Source: an archaeon (GTDB lineage: Archaea > Nanobdellota > Nanobdellia > Woesearchaeales > GW2011-AR9). From it: a stretch of 53,654 nucleotides of DNA. Made by a program: the position numbers and the translations under genes. Numbering within the stretch: position 1 is the stretch's first letter; each line of letters opens with the position of its first letter. Positions 23,749 to 32,043 of the stretch are shown here, one piece after another. The stretch spans positions 1 to 53,654 of the forward strand of contig NZCK01000022.1 of assembly GCA_002688265.1 (NCBI GenBank). The letters are read 5' to 3'. The notes below the pieces were generated by a model. It did not search any database and was not told where the DNA came from. It saw only the letters and a program-made list of their open reading frames with translations.

Positions 23749-26634
23749 TTACTCAACAACTATCCCTGCACGTCCTGGCATAGCAGCGTTCGCTTTAGGA
23801 TGTTCAGAATTCTCTGCTTTAATTATCTCTACAATAGCACTAGTTTCTTGCTCTAAAAATGATTTGGCAGCTGTGAGAGCATTATACTCCTCTTCAGAAC
23901 TAGTTACAGCCGAAGGTAATTTACTAGGGTCTTTGCAGAGACTCACAATCAATTTTGACACCTCCTTAGCATGAGGCTTCAACTCATCAAACTCTAAAGC
24001 TGCTGGAATAATATGACCCACATTCCTGGTCTCTTGCATCTTATCTTTAACAACCTTAAACAGAGTGTAAAGCCAGGATCTAGCCGTAAACAATTGGTAC
24101 CTTTTTGGCTGCTCAATCTTTGCTAACTTCAACACTGAACGCATTCCTTCAATAGTAGTTTTAATAGATTCTTCACTTGCTAAAGCTGCTTGTGATATTC
24201 TCTCTGAGTTGTGCTTAGGCCAAGTACTGGTTGAAACAAATTCATCTTCTGCTAAATTAGTATAATTATGAGCTAATTCTTCAGCTAAATGAGGAGTTAA
24301 TGGAACAAGTAATCTCATCCACTGATCCAATAACCAACTTGTCAAGTTGTGGTTTGCTCCGCCTCTTCGCAAGTACCACTTGAAGATATCAGGAATTTTA
24401 TAATAAGCTAAAGTAGCAAGTTCCCTTAAATTGTAAATTTTTAAAGCTTTGTTGATACTCTCTAAAGTTTGATGAAACTCTGATTCTAACCAAGCATCAA
24501 TTGGTTGTGTACTTGTTGTTTGCACTGCAGCTAATTCTTCGGTTAGTTTAGCAATCTTCTCTAACTGCCCCTTATAGTTATGAACTACAGTTTCATCCCA
24601 AGCAACATCCACATGCGGACTACCAATGTGCGCGTAATACAAACGCATGGCATCAACACCATACTTTTCAATCGCATCGGGAATCGGAACTGCTCCACCC
24701 TTACTCTTTGAAATTTTATCAGAACCTTTGCTGGTCACCCACCAATTTACAAAAATCCCTTTTGGCCATTTGTCTTTTGGTAAAATAGCTACATGATTCA
24801 TTAGAAATACAGGGAAATGCACAGTCTTGTGTTCTTTACCCCCTAAGTTAATATTAAGTGGATAGAAATAATCAAACTCATTTTTGATTGTGTCCCAAAT
24901 AGGTTTTTTGCTTTCATTGTTTTGTGGCTCTTTTCCTAAATAGATATAATCAAAAAATTCTTCTGTTAATTCTTCAGTTGTGATCTCCTTCCTCTTGATG
25001 AAACCTGCCACAATATAATACACAGGATACAAAGTAGAATCACTAATTGGTTCAATTGTCCACTTATCGTCGAACGGAAGTTTGGTTCCCATCCAAGAAC
25101 CTAATCTCGCGCAAGACCTTGGACCAAACCAATCCAAAATAGCTGGAAGATTATCTTGATATTCACCAGGGTAAATTGACATAGTCTCTGCATGCTGTTT
25201 TGTTTGGTCAGTTACTTCTTTATGACCATAATCAATAAACCACTGATCATCAATTCTCTTTATGAAAACTCTCCCACCAAACCTACAAATAACTTCTTCA
25301 GAAAGATCGTAAAAAATGTCAGCCTTATCTTCACTTAATAGATCAGCTTTCATCTGTTCTTTAGCTCTAGCCACAGGCATGTTAGCATAAGGACCGCAAT
25401 TCTCACGCATTACTCCACTATGAAAACCAGCCTTGTAAACGTCTTTAGTAGCAGCTTCTAAATTGTCTTTATCTTTTAGAGATTTAACTTGATGTTTCTC
25501 AGCTGCTTCTTTACCTGGAAATAATTTGTAACCCTCTGTTTTAATGATTGGAATTAATTCAATATTATCAATAATTGAAAGATTAATCCCCCACCTTTGC
25601 ATTTGCCCTCTTAAACCTTCATTGTTTCTTAATTCTTGGAGTGCAACGTAATCAAAAGGAGCGTCACTTGGTACACTAGTTACAATCCCACTCCCAACTG
25701 ATGCTGCAACAAAACTGGCTGGTAATATAGGAATCTTTCTTTCAATTCCAGGCGCAATGGCTACTTTTCCGAGTAGTGCTAAAGGATCAATGCTAGAGAG
25801 TTCCTTAGTGTCATCTTTTTGATAAGATAATTTCTCAGCAGCAACGCTACTCATAATCCAAGTTTCTTTTCTGTCTTTAACTGGCACTTGTACTTTGACA
25901 TATTTTTCTAAAGTGTTTATCCACAAATTTGTTTGACCATAAATTGTTTCAGGCCTTAAAGTTGCTGCCACTAAATACTCATCACTGTTTCCTAATTTAA
26001 ATTTTAGAAGTGTATATTCTTGTTTTTCAGCATTTCCGCCGCGGCTTAAATCAGTCTCGCTTGGGTCAACTGCTACTGGACCACAGTTTTCAGAGTAAGG
26101 CGCATAATAAGGTTTCTGAATCAACATTCCTTTTTCATTTAATTTTCTAAATTGCCATTGAATAAATTTGTTGTAATCGTCGTTAGTTGTACTGGTGAAT
26201 CTGTCCCAGTCACACAAAAAACCAAACTTCTTCCAATATTGATTAACATAAACATCATTGAAATAATTGATAATTTCATTAGGATCTTCTAATTTTTTTA
26301 ATTGTTCATTTGAGCAACCGTTTTTCTTAAGATAATTAATCCAATCTTCGTTTTGATCTTTTACTTTCCTCGCAAACGCAAAAGCATGATTTCCACTCGC
26401 ATGAGTCCCAACTGGAAACAATACTTCTTTACCCTTCATTCGCTCTAATCTACAAATAGCATCAGTGTATGAGAATCCACGCATGTGACCTACATGTAAA
26501 AATCCAGAAATTCCAGGATACGCAAAAATCATAAAGAATTTTTCTTTGTTTTCTTTTGGTTTGGCTATCCCTAAATTGGCTGCTTGCCACTTGTTTTGCC
26601 ACTTCTCTTGAATTTCTTGCCATTGAATAGTCAT
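23749..26634 (-). CDS. leuS: Leucyl-tRNA synthetase, archaeal/eukaryotic type
   Basis: A class I synthetase of 961 residues that charges tRNA-Leu. AYPGISGFLHVGHMRG holds the HIGH signature (HVGH, 47-50) and KISKS at 640-644 is the second ATP-binding motif. A CP1 editing domain lies between (about 220-450, with LRPETIYGQTN). Domain order and the Leu-specific PYPSGxLHxGH-like start match the archaeal/eukaryotic LeuRS rather than the bacterial form. The anticodon-binding domain occupies about 700-830. TATA at about 26659-26667 supports the ATG. Confidence 0.97.
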   Translation of the reverse strand: MTIQWQEIQEKWQNKWQAANLGIAKPKENKEKFFMIFAYPGISGFLHVGHMRGFSYTDAICRLERMKGKEVLFPVGTHASGNHAFAFARKVKDQNEDWINYLKKNGCSNEQLKKLEDPNEIINYFNDVYVNQYWKKFGFLCDWDRFTSTTNDDYNKFIQWQFRKLNEKGMLIQKPYYAPYSENCGPVAVDPSETDLSRGGNAEKQEYTLLKFKLGNSDEYLVAATLRPETIYGQTNLWINTLEKYVKVQVPVKDRKETWIMSSVAAEKLSYQKDDTKELSSIDPLALLGKVAIAPGIERKIPILPASFVAASVGSGIVTSVPSDAPFDYVALQELRNNEGLRGQMQRWGINLSIIDNIELIPIIKTEGYKLFPGKEAAEKHQVKSLKDKDNLEAATKDVYKAGFHSGVMRENCGPYANMPVARAKEQMKADLLSEDKADIFYDLSEEVICRFGGRVFIKRIDDQWFIDYGHKEVTDQTKQHAETMSIYPGEYQDNLPAILDWFGPRSCARLGSWMGTKLPFDDKWTIEPISDSTLYPVYYIVAGFIKRKEITTEELTEEFFDYIYLGKEPQNNESKKPIWDTIKNEFDYFYPLNINLGGKEHKTVHFPVFLMNHVAILPKDKWPKGIFVNWWVTSKGSDKISKSKGGAVPIPDAIEKYGVDAMRLYYAHIGSPHVDVAWDETVVHNYKGQLEKIAKLTEELAAVQTTSTQPIDAWLESEFHQTLESINKALKIYNLRELATLAYYKIPDIFKWYLRRGGANHNLTSWLLDQWMRLLVPLTPHLAEELAHNYTNLAEDEFVSTSTWPKHNSERISQAALASEESIKTTIEGMRSVLKLAKIEQPKRYQLFTARSWLYTLFKVVKDKMQETRNVGHIIPAALEFDELKPHAKEVSKLIVSLCKDPSKLPSAVTSSEEEYNALTAAKSFLEQETSAIVEIIKAENSEHPKANAAMPGRAGIVVE

Positions 26635-26744
26635 GTTGATTTGAAGCTGGGGATTATGATATTTAAAGCTTCTTGCCAGATCTCTATAGAATTATTTGGT
26701 TTTAAAGCTAAATATTTATATAAAGTATATGTTCTGGCCAAAAT

Positions 26745-27296
26745 ATGAAATTCATACCCTTCCCATTTGATGACGGCTCAGATGTTTTATATGGTAGATT
26801 TGATGCTGATTTTGATGATGCTCCAATAATTGAAGCTAGTGAAATTGGAGATCGGCTTGCCTTTTATTCTGGCGCTTTAATTCGTGCCCAATCTGTCTTA
26901 GATAGCAAGTTCTTATTCACTAGGTTTGCTTATTTTGCTCAAATGAATGATGCAACTGGAATTAATTATGCCAAAATGAAAGATGAAATGCATAGAATTA
27001 CCTTAGGTCAATTTGAAGATGAACTTGGAGATGCAGGTATTTTGCGAAGTGGTTATAGATACCCAGAATCCATTAGTGAAATTCCTTTAGAAGAAATAAC
27101 TCAAAATACCTTAAGAATGGCCTACTTTGGAAGAGATGTACAATATTTAGTAGATGCTCAATTTTCTTTTGTAGCACAGGCTATGTTAATGAGATTAGAG
27201 CATGAAGAATCTATTGATATCCCTGTAATTGTAGGTGGCAATATGGGCCCAGCTAAAAGAAGTGAAGCTCAGTTGGAAGTAGTTAGAACAGGTTAA
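26745..27296 (+). CDS. Hypothetical protein, 183 aa
   Basis: An unrecognised soluble acidic protein beginning MKFIPFPFDDGSDVLYG, mostly helical by composition, with no cysteines. ATTTATATAA (26714-26723) is 26 nt before the ATG, so the message is leaderless. The promoter sequence (TTTATATAAAGTATATGTTC) closely matches that of the gene at 34729. It is divergent from leuS. Confidence 0.6.
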   Translation: MKFIPFPFDDGSDVLYGRFDADFDDAPIIEASEIGDRLAFYSGALIRAQSVLDSKFLFTRFAYFAQMNDATGINYAKMKDEMHRITLGQFEDELGDAGILRSGYRYPESISEIPLEEITQNTLRMAYFGRDVQYLVDAQFSFVAQAMLMRLEHEESIDIPVIVGGNMGPAKRSEAQLEVVRTG

Positions 27297-27377
27297 TTTA
27301 ATTTGAGTTGATATTTTGCTTGATTATAATAAATAATCACAAGAATTATTAAAAAGAGAAAATTTCGAAAAATAAAA

Positions 27378-27659
27378 ATGAAAATACTAAGATACTTATT
27401 CTTATCTATTGCAATAATCTCTTTATTGCTAGTTGGTTGCAGCAGCAAACCAGATGCTAAAGTTATTGAATGTAGTAACATATTCTTCAACTGTAACGAT
27501 AATAATTGTGAAAATCAATGTGGAAAAATTGCAACTGAAAAAGGCAAAGTGTTGACAGGTTCTGAATCAGTGAATGATGGCAGTGGTTGCTGGTGTGAAT
27601 ACGAAGATCCTGAGAGCAAGATAATTGAAGAAGAAAAAAAAGAAAATAATACTGAGTAG
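27378..27659 (+). CDS. Small cysteine-rich lipoprotein
   Basis: A 93-residue protein whose signal peptide ends in the lipobox LLVGC, followed by SSKP. The exported part has seven further cysteines in a short span (ECSNIFFNCNDNNCENQC, then GCWC), so it is probably disulphide-stabilised or metal-binding, and then an acidic/lysine-rich tail. A TATA-like element near 27347-27356 supports the ATG. A 21-bp repeat starts immediately after its stop. Function is unknown. Confidence 0.65.
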   Translation: MKILRYLFLSIAIISLLLVGCSSKPDAKVIECSNIFFNCNDNNCENQCGKIATEKGKVLTGSESVNDGSGCWCEYEDPESKIIEEEKKENNTE

Positions 27660-27680
27660 AATAACTTCAATTTCAGTTGA
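27660..27680. repeat. Direct repeat copy 1, flanking the Kazal-like gene
   Basis: Identical over 21 bases to 28036-28056. It contains ATAACTTCAA and TTTCAGTTGA and covers the stop codon of the Kazal-like gene. The two copies are 376 bp apart and bracket that gene with its promoter. Confidence 0.75.
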
Positions 27681-27999
27681 GTTCTGATTCATAGTTCCAA
27701 GCATCAACTTCTTCTGAAGCACAAGCATAACAAGGATTGCTGTATACCCCTCCATCACTGCCAATTACTGGCTCCAAATAATCCCCACATTCAAGATCTT
27801 TGTTCTTTTCTTCATCTGAACAATAGTGGTCGTAAGTTACAGGTTCCAAAGAACTAGAGTTTCCACAGCCAACCCTGTCACTACAGATAGTCATACCTTC
27901 TGATTGATAGACATTATAAAGTAAAGCACCCAAAACAACAGTTGATAAAATCAAAAATATTCCAATTCCATACATCAATATTTTAGTTGATTTTTTCAT
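27673..27999 (-). CDS. Membrane-anchored Kazal-like protein
   Basis: A 108-residue protein with an N-terminal membrane anchor (ILMYGIGIFLILSTVVLGAL) and an outside part with eight cysteines. EPVIGSDGGVYSNPCYACAS matches the Kazal inhibitor signature (PVCGSDG-Y-NxC), except that the cysteine after PV is Ile. It may inhibit or bind serine proteases at the cell surface; the missing cysteine makes this uncertain. TATA (28021-28030, minus strand) is 26 nt before the ATG, so the message is leaderless. It is divergent from the membrane HTH gene, with a dyad midway between the promoters. Confidence 0.65.
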   Translation of the reverse strand: MKKSTKILMYGIGIFLILSTVVLGALLYNVYQSEGMTICSDRVGCGNSSSLEPVTYDHYCSDEEKNKDLECGDYLEPVIGSDGGVYSNPCYACASEEVDAWNYESELN

Positions 28000-28020
28000 G
28001 AAGATTTAATTGAATCTTTT

Positions 28021-28030
28021 GTATTTAAAC
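28021..28030 (-). promoter_or_regulatory. TATA element of the Kazal-like gene
   Basis: Minus-strand GTTTAAATAC, centred 26 nt before ATG 27999. It ends 12 bases from the shared dyad. Confidence 0.6.
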
Positions 28031-28035
28031 CCACT

Positions 28036-28056
28036 AATAACTTCAATTTCAGTTGA
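28036..28056. repeat. Direct repeat copy 2, containing the divergent-promoter dyad
   Basis: Identical over 21 bases to 27660-27680. Extended by one base it forms the complete inverted repeat TTCAA-N6-TTGAA (28042-28057). Confidence 0.75.
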
Positions 28057-28057
28057 A
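28042..28057. promoter_or_regulatory. Operator-like dyad TTCAA-N6-TTGAA between divergent promoters
   Basis: The dyad lies 12 bases from the TATA element of the Kazal-like gene and 13 bases from that of the HTH gene. A matching element (ATAACTTCAA-N5-TTGAAA) precedes the promoter of the 28939 gene. The HTH protein encoded at 28197 is the natural candidate to bind it. Confidence 0.6.
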
Positions 28058-28070
28058 ACTATGCATAATT

Positions 28071-28078
28071 CTTTAAAG
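28071..28078 (+). promoter_or_regulatory. TATA element of the membrane HTH gene
   Basis: CTTTAAAG predicts transcription from about 28100, at the start of an 11-bp inverted repeat. The message would have a leader of about 95 nt, unlike its neighbours. Confidence 0.55.
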
Positions 28079-28096
28079 GAGAACTATTCTTTATTT

Positions 28097-28175
28097 GTTC
28101 AGTAAGGCTTCACTTTTACTCTGTAAAAGTTCGGAACTCAACCAGGCTGAGGTCACGCGTTCACCCTTACTGAAC
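28097..28175 (+). promoter_or_regulatory. Structured 5' leader (three-way junction) of the HTH gene
   Basis: GTTCAGTAAGG (28097-28107) and CCTTACTGAAC (28165-28175) are perfect 11-bp partners. Inside, ACTTTTAC/GTAAAAGT (28112-28130) forms an 8-bp hairpin with a TCT loop, and GAAC/GTTC (28134-28162) closes a second arm. It ends 21 bases before the ATG at 28197. It resembles a cis-acting leader or a small RNA gene. It matches no family I know. Confidence 0.6.
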
Positions 28176-28196
28176 CAGTAGTAGTTTGAACTTAAA

Positions 28197-28850
28197 ATGG
28201 CAAAGAAAAGTAACATGCTCCTCGTGGATCTGAACGATCCGAAAACTAAATCTGTAGCTGAAACTATTACTAGTGCCACATCTCGTAAAATTCTAGATTA
28301 TTTAGCAGGTGTAGAAAATTCTAGCGAATCACAAATAGCAAAAGCATTAGGTATTGCCATGTCTACAGTACATTATCACATGCAAAAACTGCAAGAAGCA
28401 GAACTTGTTGATGTTAGCGGGTTTACTTACTCCAAAAAAGGTCGTGAAATAAATCGTTATTGTTTGGCAAACAAGTATATTATAATTACGCCCCGTAAAA
28501 TGACTGGCTTGAAATCCAAGTTGAAGAAGATTTTACCCATTGCAGCTGTACCACTGGGTCTTGCTGGAGTTTTGAAGATAGTTGATATCTATTACCAAAG
28601 TTTTGCAGGAAGCATAATGGCGGCAAGTGAAGCTGACACTTTTGCTAGAACTGCTGTAGCAGAAGAAGCTGAAATGGGAATGGCTGATGAATCAAGTGAA
28701 GCTATGACATTAGAAGGGGGAGAAGCCATGGATCTTGGAACTGGAGTTTATCTCTTTGGTTTACATGAAATTGCTATTGCATTAATGATTCTCTCTGGAC
28801 TTATTGTAGCTGGATATTTTGTTTGGAGTTGGTGGATCTCTAAAAAATAA
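28197..28850 (+). CDS. Membrane-bound winged-helix transcriptional regulator
   Basis: The 217-residue protein has an ArsR-type winged helix (about 22-92): SATSRKILDYL, SESQIAKALGIAMSTVHYHMQKL and a wing ending SKKGREINRYCL. Two membrane segments follow (about 108-130, LPIAAVPLGLAGVLKIV, and about 185-212, FGLHEIAIALMILSGLIVAG), with an acidic loop between that would lie outside. It would sense something at the membrane and bind DNA from there. No Shine-Dalgarno is evident. The likely targets are its own promoter, the Kazal-like gene and the 28939 gene, which share a dyad. Confidence 0.82.
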   Translation: MAKKSNMLLVDLNDPKTKSVAETITSATSRKILDYLAGVENSSESQIAKALGIAMSTVHYHMQKLQEAELVDVSGFTYSKKGREINRYCLANKYIIITPRKMTGLKSKLKKILPIAAVPLGLAGVLKIVDIYYQSFAGSIMAASEADTFARTAVAEEAEMGMADESSEAMTLEGGEAMDLGTGVYLFGLHEIAIALMILSGLIVAGYFVWSWWISKK

Positions 28851-28868
28851 GTATATCTTTCTTATAAC

Positions 28869-28883
28869 TTCAACTGATTTGAA
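28869..28883. promoter_or_regulatory. Operator-like dyad TTCAA-N5-TTGAA before the 28939 gene
   Basis: The preceding bases ATAAC and the following A also match the 28042-28057 element. It ends 14 bases before the TATA element (28898-28905), the same placement as at the divergent promoter. Confidence 0.6.
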
Positions 28884-28928
28884 AGCTTAATTAGGGGTTT
28901 ATATAGCAACTTATTGCTTGATTTCTTT

Positions 28929-28934
28929 GGTGAT
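28929..28934 (+). promoter_or_regulatory. Shine-Dalgarno GGTGAT deciding the start at 28939
   Basis: GGTGAT is fully complementary to the usual archaeal 16S 3' end and lies four bases before ATG 28939. The in-frame TTG at 28918 is upstream of the predicted transcription start (about 28927). Confidence 0.7.
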
Positions 28935-28938
28935 TATT

Positions 28939-30114
28939 ATGAATAAAAGAATATTAGGAATTATGATCTTGATGTTGATTTTTTTGACCTCAGTCACAAG
29001 TACACTAGCCACAACGAAAGCATACTATGGAGGGGGGATTGGTAACGAACAATACTACACAGTTTACTTCGATGAAGAAGGTGATGCTATTGTTATGGCA
29101 AAACTGAGTTTTCAAAACACTGGTGATGACACTTTAGATTTTGTTATCTTAGAAGTTCCTGGTCAAATTACAGTTTTGAATGCTGTACAAGAAATACAAG
29201 TTGAACACGAAAATGACAATTACTATCAAGGTTATTATTACACAACTGAATACGAAACAGTTGAATTGAACACCGAAATACTTAGCGAAAGTACACTGTT
29301 AACAATGGAGTTTCCTGAAGTGATTGATGAACAAGAAATTGGAACTATTCTTTTGTATTACAAAATAGCTGGTTTAGCTGAAGAAGAAATGGGTTTGTAC
29401 AACTTTGAATTTACAACCATCAAAAGTTCTTATGACACATATTATGTGCGTGTAAGTGCAGAAGCAATAAATGGACTTTACATGGAAGATGTGAACAGCG
29501 ATATCAACTATCAAGATTGGGGATTTGTAGTTATGGAAGATAGTGCGGCTGTTGAAATAGGAGTAATGTCGTTTAGTGATGAAGATATGTCTGAAGCATC
29601 ACGCAGTATTGGTTACTACGGTGGATTTGTCAAAGAAGCTTATGGCTTGGACCCATATGAATCTTTCTCTGTTTCAGGGGAATATGCAACTAGTGAATTT
29701 CGAATGCATCTGGTGCGTAATGTTGTACTGGGAGGATTAAGTATTGGATTGCTGCTTTTAATTGGAGTTGTATTGCGCAAAAACTTACATAACAAAAGAT
29801 CAATTAAACATAAATATAAACGTTCACTCACAATTTCAAGTGTAAGTGGAATGATTGTGGGGTTCTTTGTAACACTGACAACTTGGGCAGCTGATAACTT
29901 GAACCAATGGTTAGATTGGCAATCAGCTGAGACAATCATCATACTCTTAGGATTGACTACAATTCTGATGGGGATTTTGGTAATCTTTGGACCAGGGCTG
30001 ATATTTGGTTTACAAGAAAAAGATTGGAAAATTGGTGTTGCATGTGGCATTACGTCATTGTTATCCATGCTAATTACAACAATTGTAGCTGTTTTGGTTA
30101 TAGCATTAGTTTAA
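28939..30114 (+). CDS. Signal-peptide protein with beta-rich ectodomain and C-terminal membrane helices
   Basis: About 391 residues: a signal peptide (GIMILMLIFLTSVTSTLA), a 230-residue outside part predicted as beta-rich with many Tyr and acidic residues, then about four membrane helices (starting LVRNVVLGGLSIGLLLLIGV, in part) separated by a basic loop (KHKYKRSL). I do not recognise the ectodomain. The start at ATG 28939 rests on GGTGAT. The gene follows the membrane HTH gene by about 90 bases, with its own promoter and a copy of the shared dyad, which suggests a sensor or target partner of that regulator. A poly-T terminator follows. Confidence 0.7.
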   Translation: MNKRILGIMILMLIFLTSVTSTLATTKAYYGGGIGNEQYYTVYFDEEGDAIVMAKLSFQNTGDDTLDFVILEVPGQITVLNAVQEIQVEHENDNYYQGYYYTTEYETVELNTEILSESTLLTMEFPEVIDEQEIGTILLYYKIAGLAEEEMGLYNFEFTTIKSSYDTYYVRVSAEAINGLYMEDVNSDINYQDWGFVVMEDSAAVEIGVMSFSDEDMSEASRSIGYYGGFVKEAYGLDPYESFSVSGEYATSEFRMHLVRNVVLGGLSIGLLLLIGVVLRKNLHNKRSIKHKYKRSLTISSVSGMIVGFFVTLTTWAADNLNQWLDWQSAETIIILLGLTTILMGILVIFGPGLIFGLQEKDWKIGVACGITSLLSMLITTIVAVLVIALV

Positions 30115-30167
30115 TTTTTTATTTTTTATTAAAGTTATTTTTTACTTTATTTTTTCTTTCTTCTTTA
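30115..30167 (+). terminator. Poly-T terminator after the 28939 gene
   Basis: Repeated T-runs of 5-6 bases begin immediately after the stop; no hairpin is seen. Confidence 0.6.
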
Positions 30168-30222
30168 ATTAACTAACCCGAGACTACAAAGGTTTTTATA
30201 GTGTTTTTTAAGTGGATTAATA

Positions 30223-32034
30223 ATGCACAATCCAGAATTTAATGAAAACACAAACAGTGAACAGACGCAAAACGATTCTTTTAATTCTATTGAACCTGAA
30301 GAAAAACAGGACAGTTTTGAAGACCAGCAAACTCAAGAGACACTTCGTAAATCAGCTACTAAAACTGATGATGATGAATTCTACCATAATGAAGTGCCAG
30401 GTTACATAAAAGGCCGAACTAAATTTGTCTTTGTAATGGGAACAGTTATATCTGGCCTAGGGAAAGGAGTATTTTCTTCTAGCCTTGCTAAACTACTACA
30501 AAACAAAGGTTTTACCGTTGAACCAATGAAAATTGAAGGTTACTTAAACATTGATTCTGGTACCCTTAACCCCTTTCGCCATGGAGAAGTCTTCGTATTA
30601 GATGATGGCCTAGAAACAGACATGGACCTGGGAACCTATGAAAGATTGCTTTCAAAAAATTTGACTCGTGAAAATTACCTCACAAGTGGCCAAATATTTA
30701 TGGCAGTTTTAACCAAAGAGCGGCAAGGTGGTTACTTAGGAAAAGACATTCAAGTTATTCCTCATGTAACAGGTGAAATTAAAACTCGCTTTAGGCAATT
30801 AGCAGTTCAGAAACATGCAGACATTGTCTTCGTGGAAGTTGGTGGAACAGTTGGAGATTTAGAAAACTCCCACTACTTAGAAGCGATCAGGGAATTTGCC
30901 TATGAGGAAGGGCGAGAAAATTGTTGTTTCGTAGCACTAACTTATGTTATCAAACCTAATGCATTAGGAGAACAGAAAAGTAAGGCTGCGCAACACGGTA
31001 TTAAAAAATTGATGAGTAGAGGGATTCAACCTGATGTGATTGCAATTCGAGCAGATGACCCTGTTGGATTGAAAGTTAGACAGAAGATTAGTATCAATTC
31101 CAACGTGCCAGTGGAGCGAGTAGTAAGTATGCACGACGTAGACTCAATTTACAAAATTCCTAAACTGCTACATAATGCTGGTATTGACAAATATGTGTGC
31201 GAGATGTTAGGCTTCTCTTGTCCGATCACATTTGCACGAGATGAAAAATGGGAACGCTTTTTATCACAAATTGAATCACAAGAAGGAGAATTAGTAATTG
31301 GAATCACAGGGAAATATACCCAGATTCGTGATGCGTATGCGTCGTTGATTCATGCATTGCAACATGCTACAACCGCTTGTGGCCGAAAACTAAGAATTAA
31401 ATGGATTGAAACCACAGAAATTGAACTAGGCCAAAGATCAGTTGAATCTGAATTAGTTGATGTGGCAGGGATTGTGGTTCCAGGAGGATTTGGAACACGA
31501 GGCGTGGAAGGAAAAATTGCTTGTGTTAAATATGCACGAGAAAAAGGTATGCCTTACTTAGGTTTGTGTTATGGGTTTCAAATGGCAGTTGTCGAATACG
31601 CACGTAATGTTTGTGGCCTTACTGGAGCACATTCTACAGAAGTTACTATCTCCACACCACACAAAGTTATTGATATTTTACCTGAGCAGAAAAAGATTGA
31701 AGGTTTGGGTGGAAACATGCGTTTAGGTGGACGTGATGTAGAAGTATCTGTTGGATCATTTGCGTATTCGTTGTATGGGAATCGAGATACTGTTCGCGAA
31801 CGCTTTCGTCATAGATATGAAGTTGACCCAAAATATATTTCAACTTTAGAAGAGCATGGTTTAGTTTTTAGTGGGAAGGCACCAGGACAGCCAATTATGC
31901 AAATATTGGAATTGCCACAATCAGTGCATCCATTCTTCATAGGAGTGCAATACCACCCCGAATTTATTAGTAGGCCAACAGAAGTGCATCCTTTGTTTTT
32001 GGGTTTTGTGAAAGCTTGTTTGAGGAAGATATGA
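30223..32034 (+). CDS. pyrG: CTP synthase with N-terminal extension
   Basis: Converts UTP to CTP using glutamine. The synthetase domain starts near residue 66 with FVFVMGTVISGLGKG (P-loop) and GLETDMDLGTYERLL (metal/UTP site). The class I glutaminase domain has nucleophile C449 in GLCYGFQ and H578/E580 in YHPEF. Two motifs are altered relative to the family: MKIEGYLNIDSGTLNPF replaces the usual K(I/L)DPY(I/L)N-DPGTM. The first 65 residues are an acidic, Gln/Asn-rich extension not found in typical enzymes. TATA (about 30192-30200) is 26 nt before ATG 30223, so the extension appears genuine. Confidence 0.93.
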   Translation: MHNPEFNENTNSEQTQNDSFNSIEPEEKQDSFEDQQTQETLRKSATKTDDDEFYHNEVPGYIKGRTKFVFVMGTVISGLGKGVFSSSLAKLLQNKGFTVEPMKIEGYLNIDSGTLNPFRHGEVFVLDDGLETDMDLGTYERLLSKNLTRENYLTSGQIFMAVLTKERQGGYLGKDIQVIPHVTGEIKTRFRQLAVQKHADIVFVEVGGTVGDLENSHYLEAIREFAYEEGRENCCFVALTYVIKPNALGEQKSKAAQHGIKKLMSRGIQPDVIAIRADDPVGLKVRQKISINSNVPVERVVSMHDVDSIYKIPKLLHNAGIDKYVCEMLGFSCPITFARDEKWERFLSQIESQEGELVIGITGKYTQIRDAYASLIHALQHATTACGRKLRIKWIETTEIELGQRSVESELVDVAGIVVPGGFGTRGVEGKIACVKYAREKGMPYLGLCYGFQMAVVEYARNVCGLTGAHSTEVTISTPHKVIDILPEQKKIEGLGGNMRLGGRDVEVSVGSFAYSLYGNRDTVRERFRHRYEVDPKYISTLEEHGLVFSGKAPGQPIMQILELPQSVHPFFIGVQYHPEFISRPTEVHPLFLGFVKACLRKI

Positions 32035-32043
32035 TGATCAAAG

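Noticed and set aside
28097-28175. A tRNA gene
   Set aside because: The closing stem is 11 bp, not 7, and there is no T-loop GTTCRA consensus or anticodon arm of the right size on either strand.
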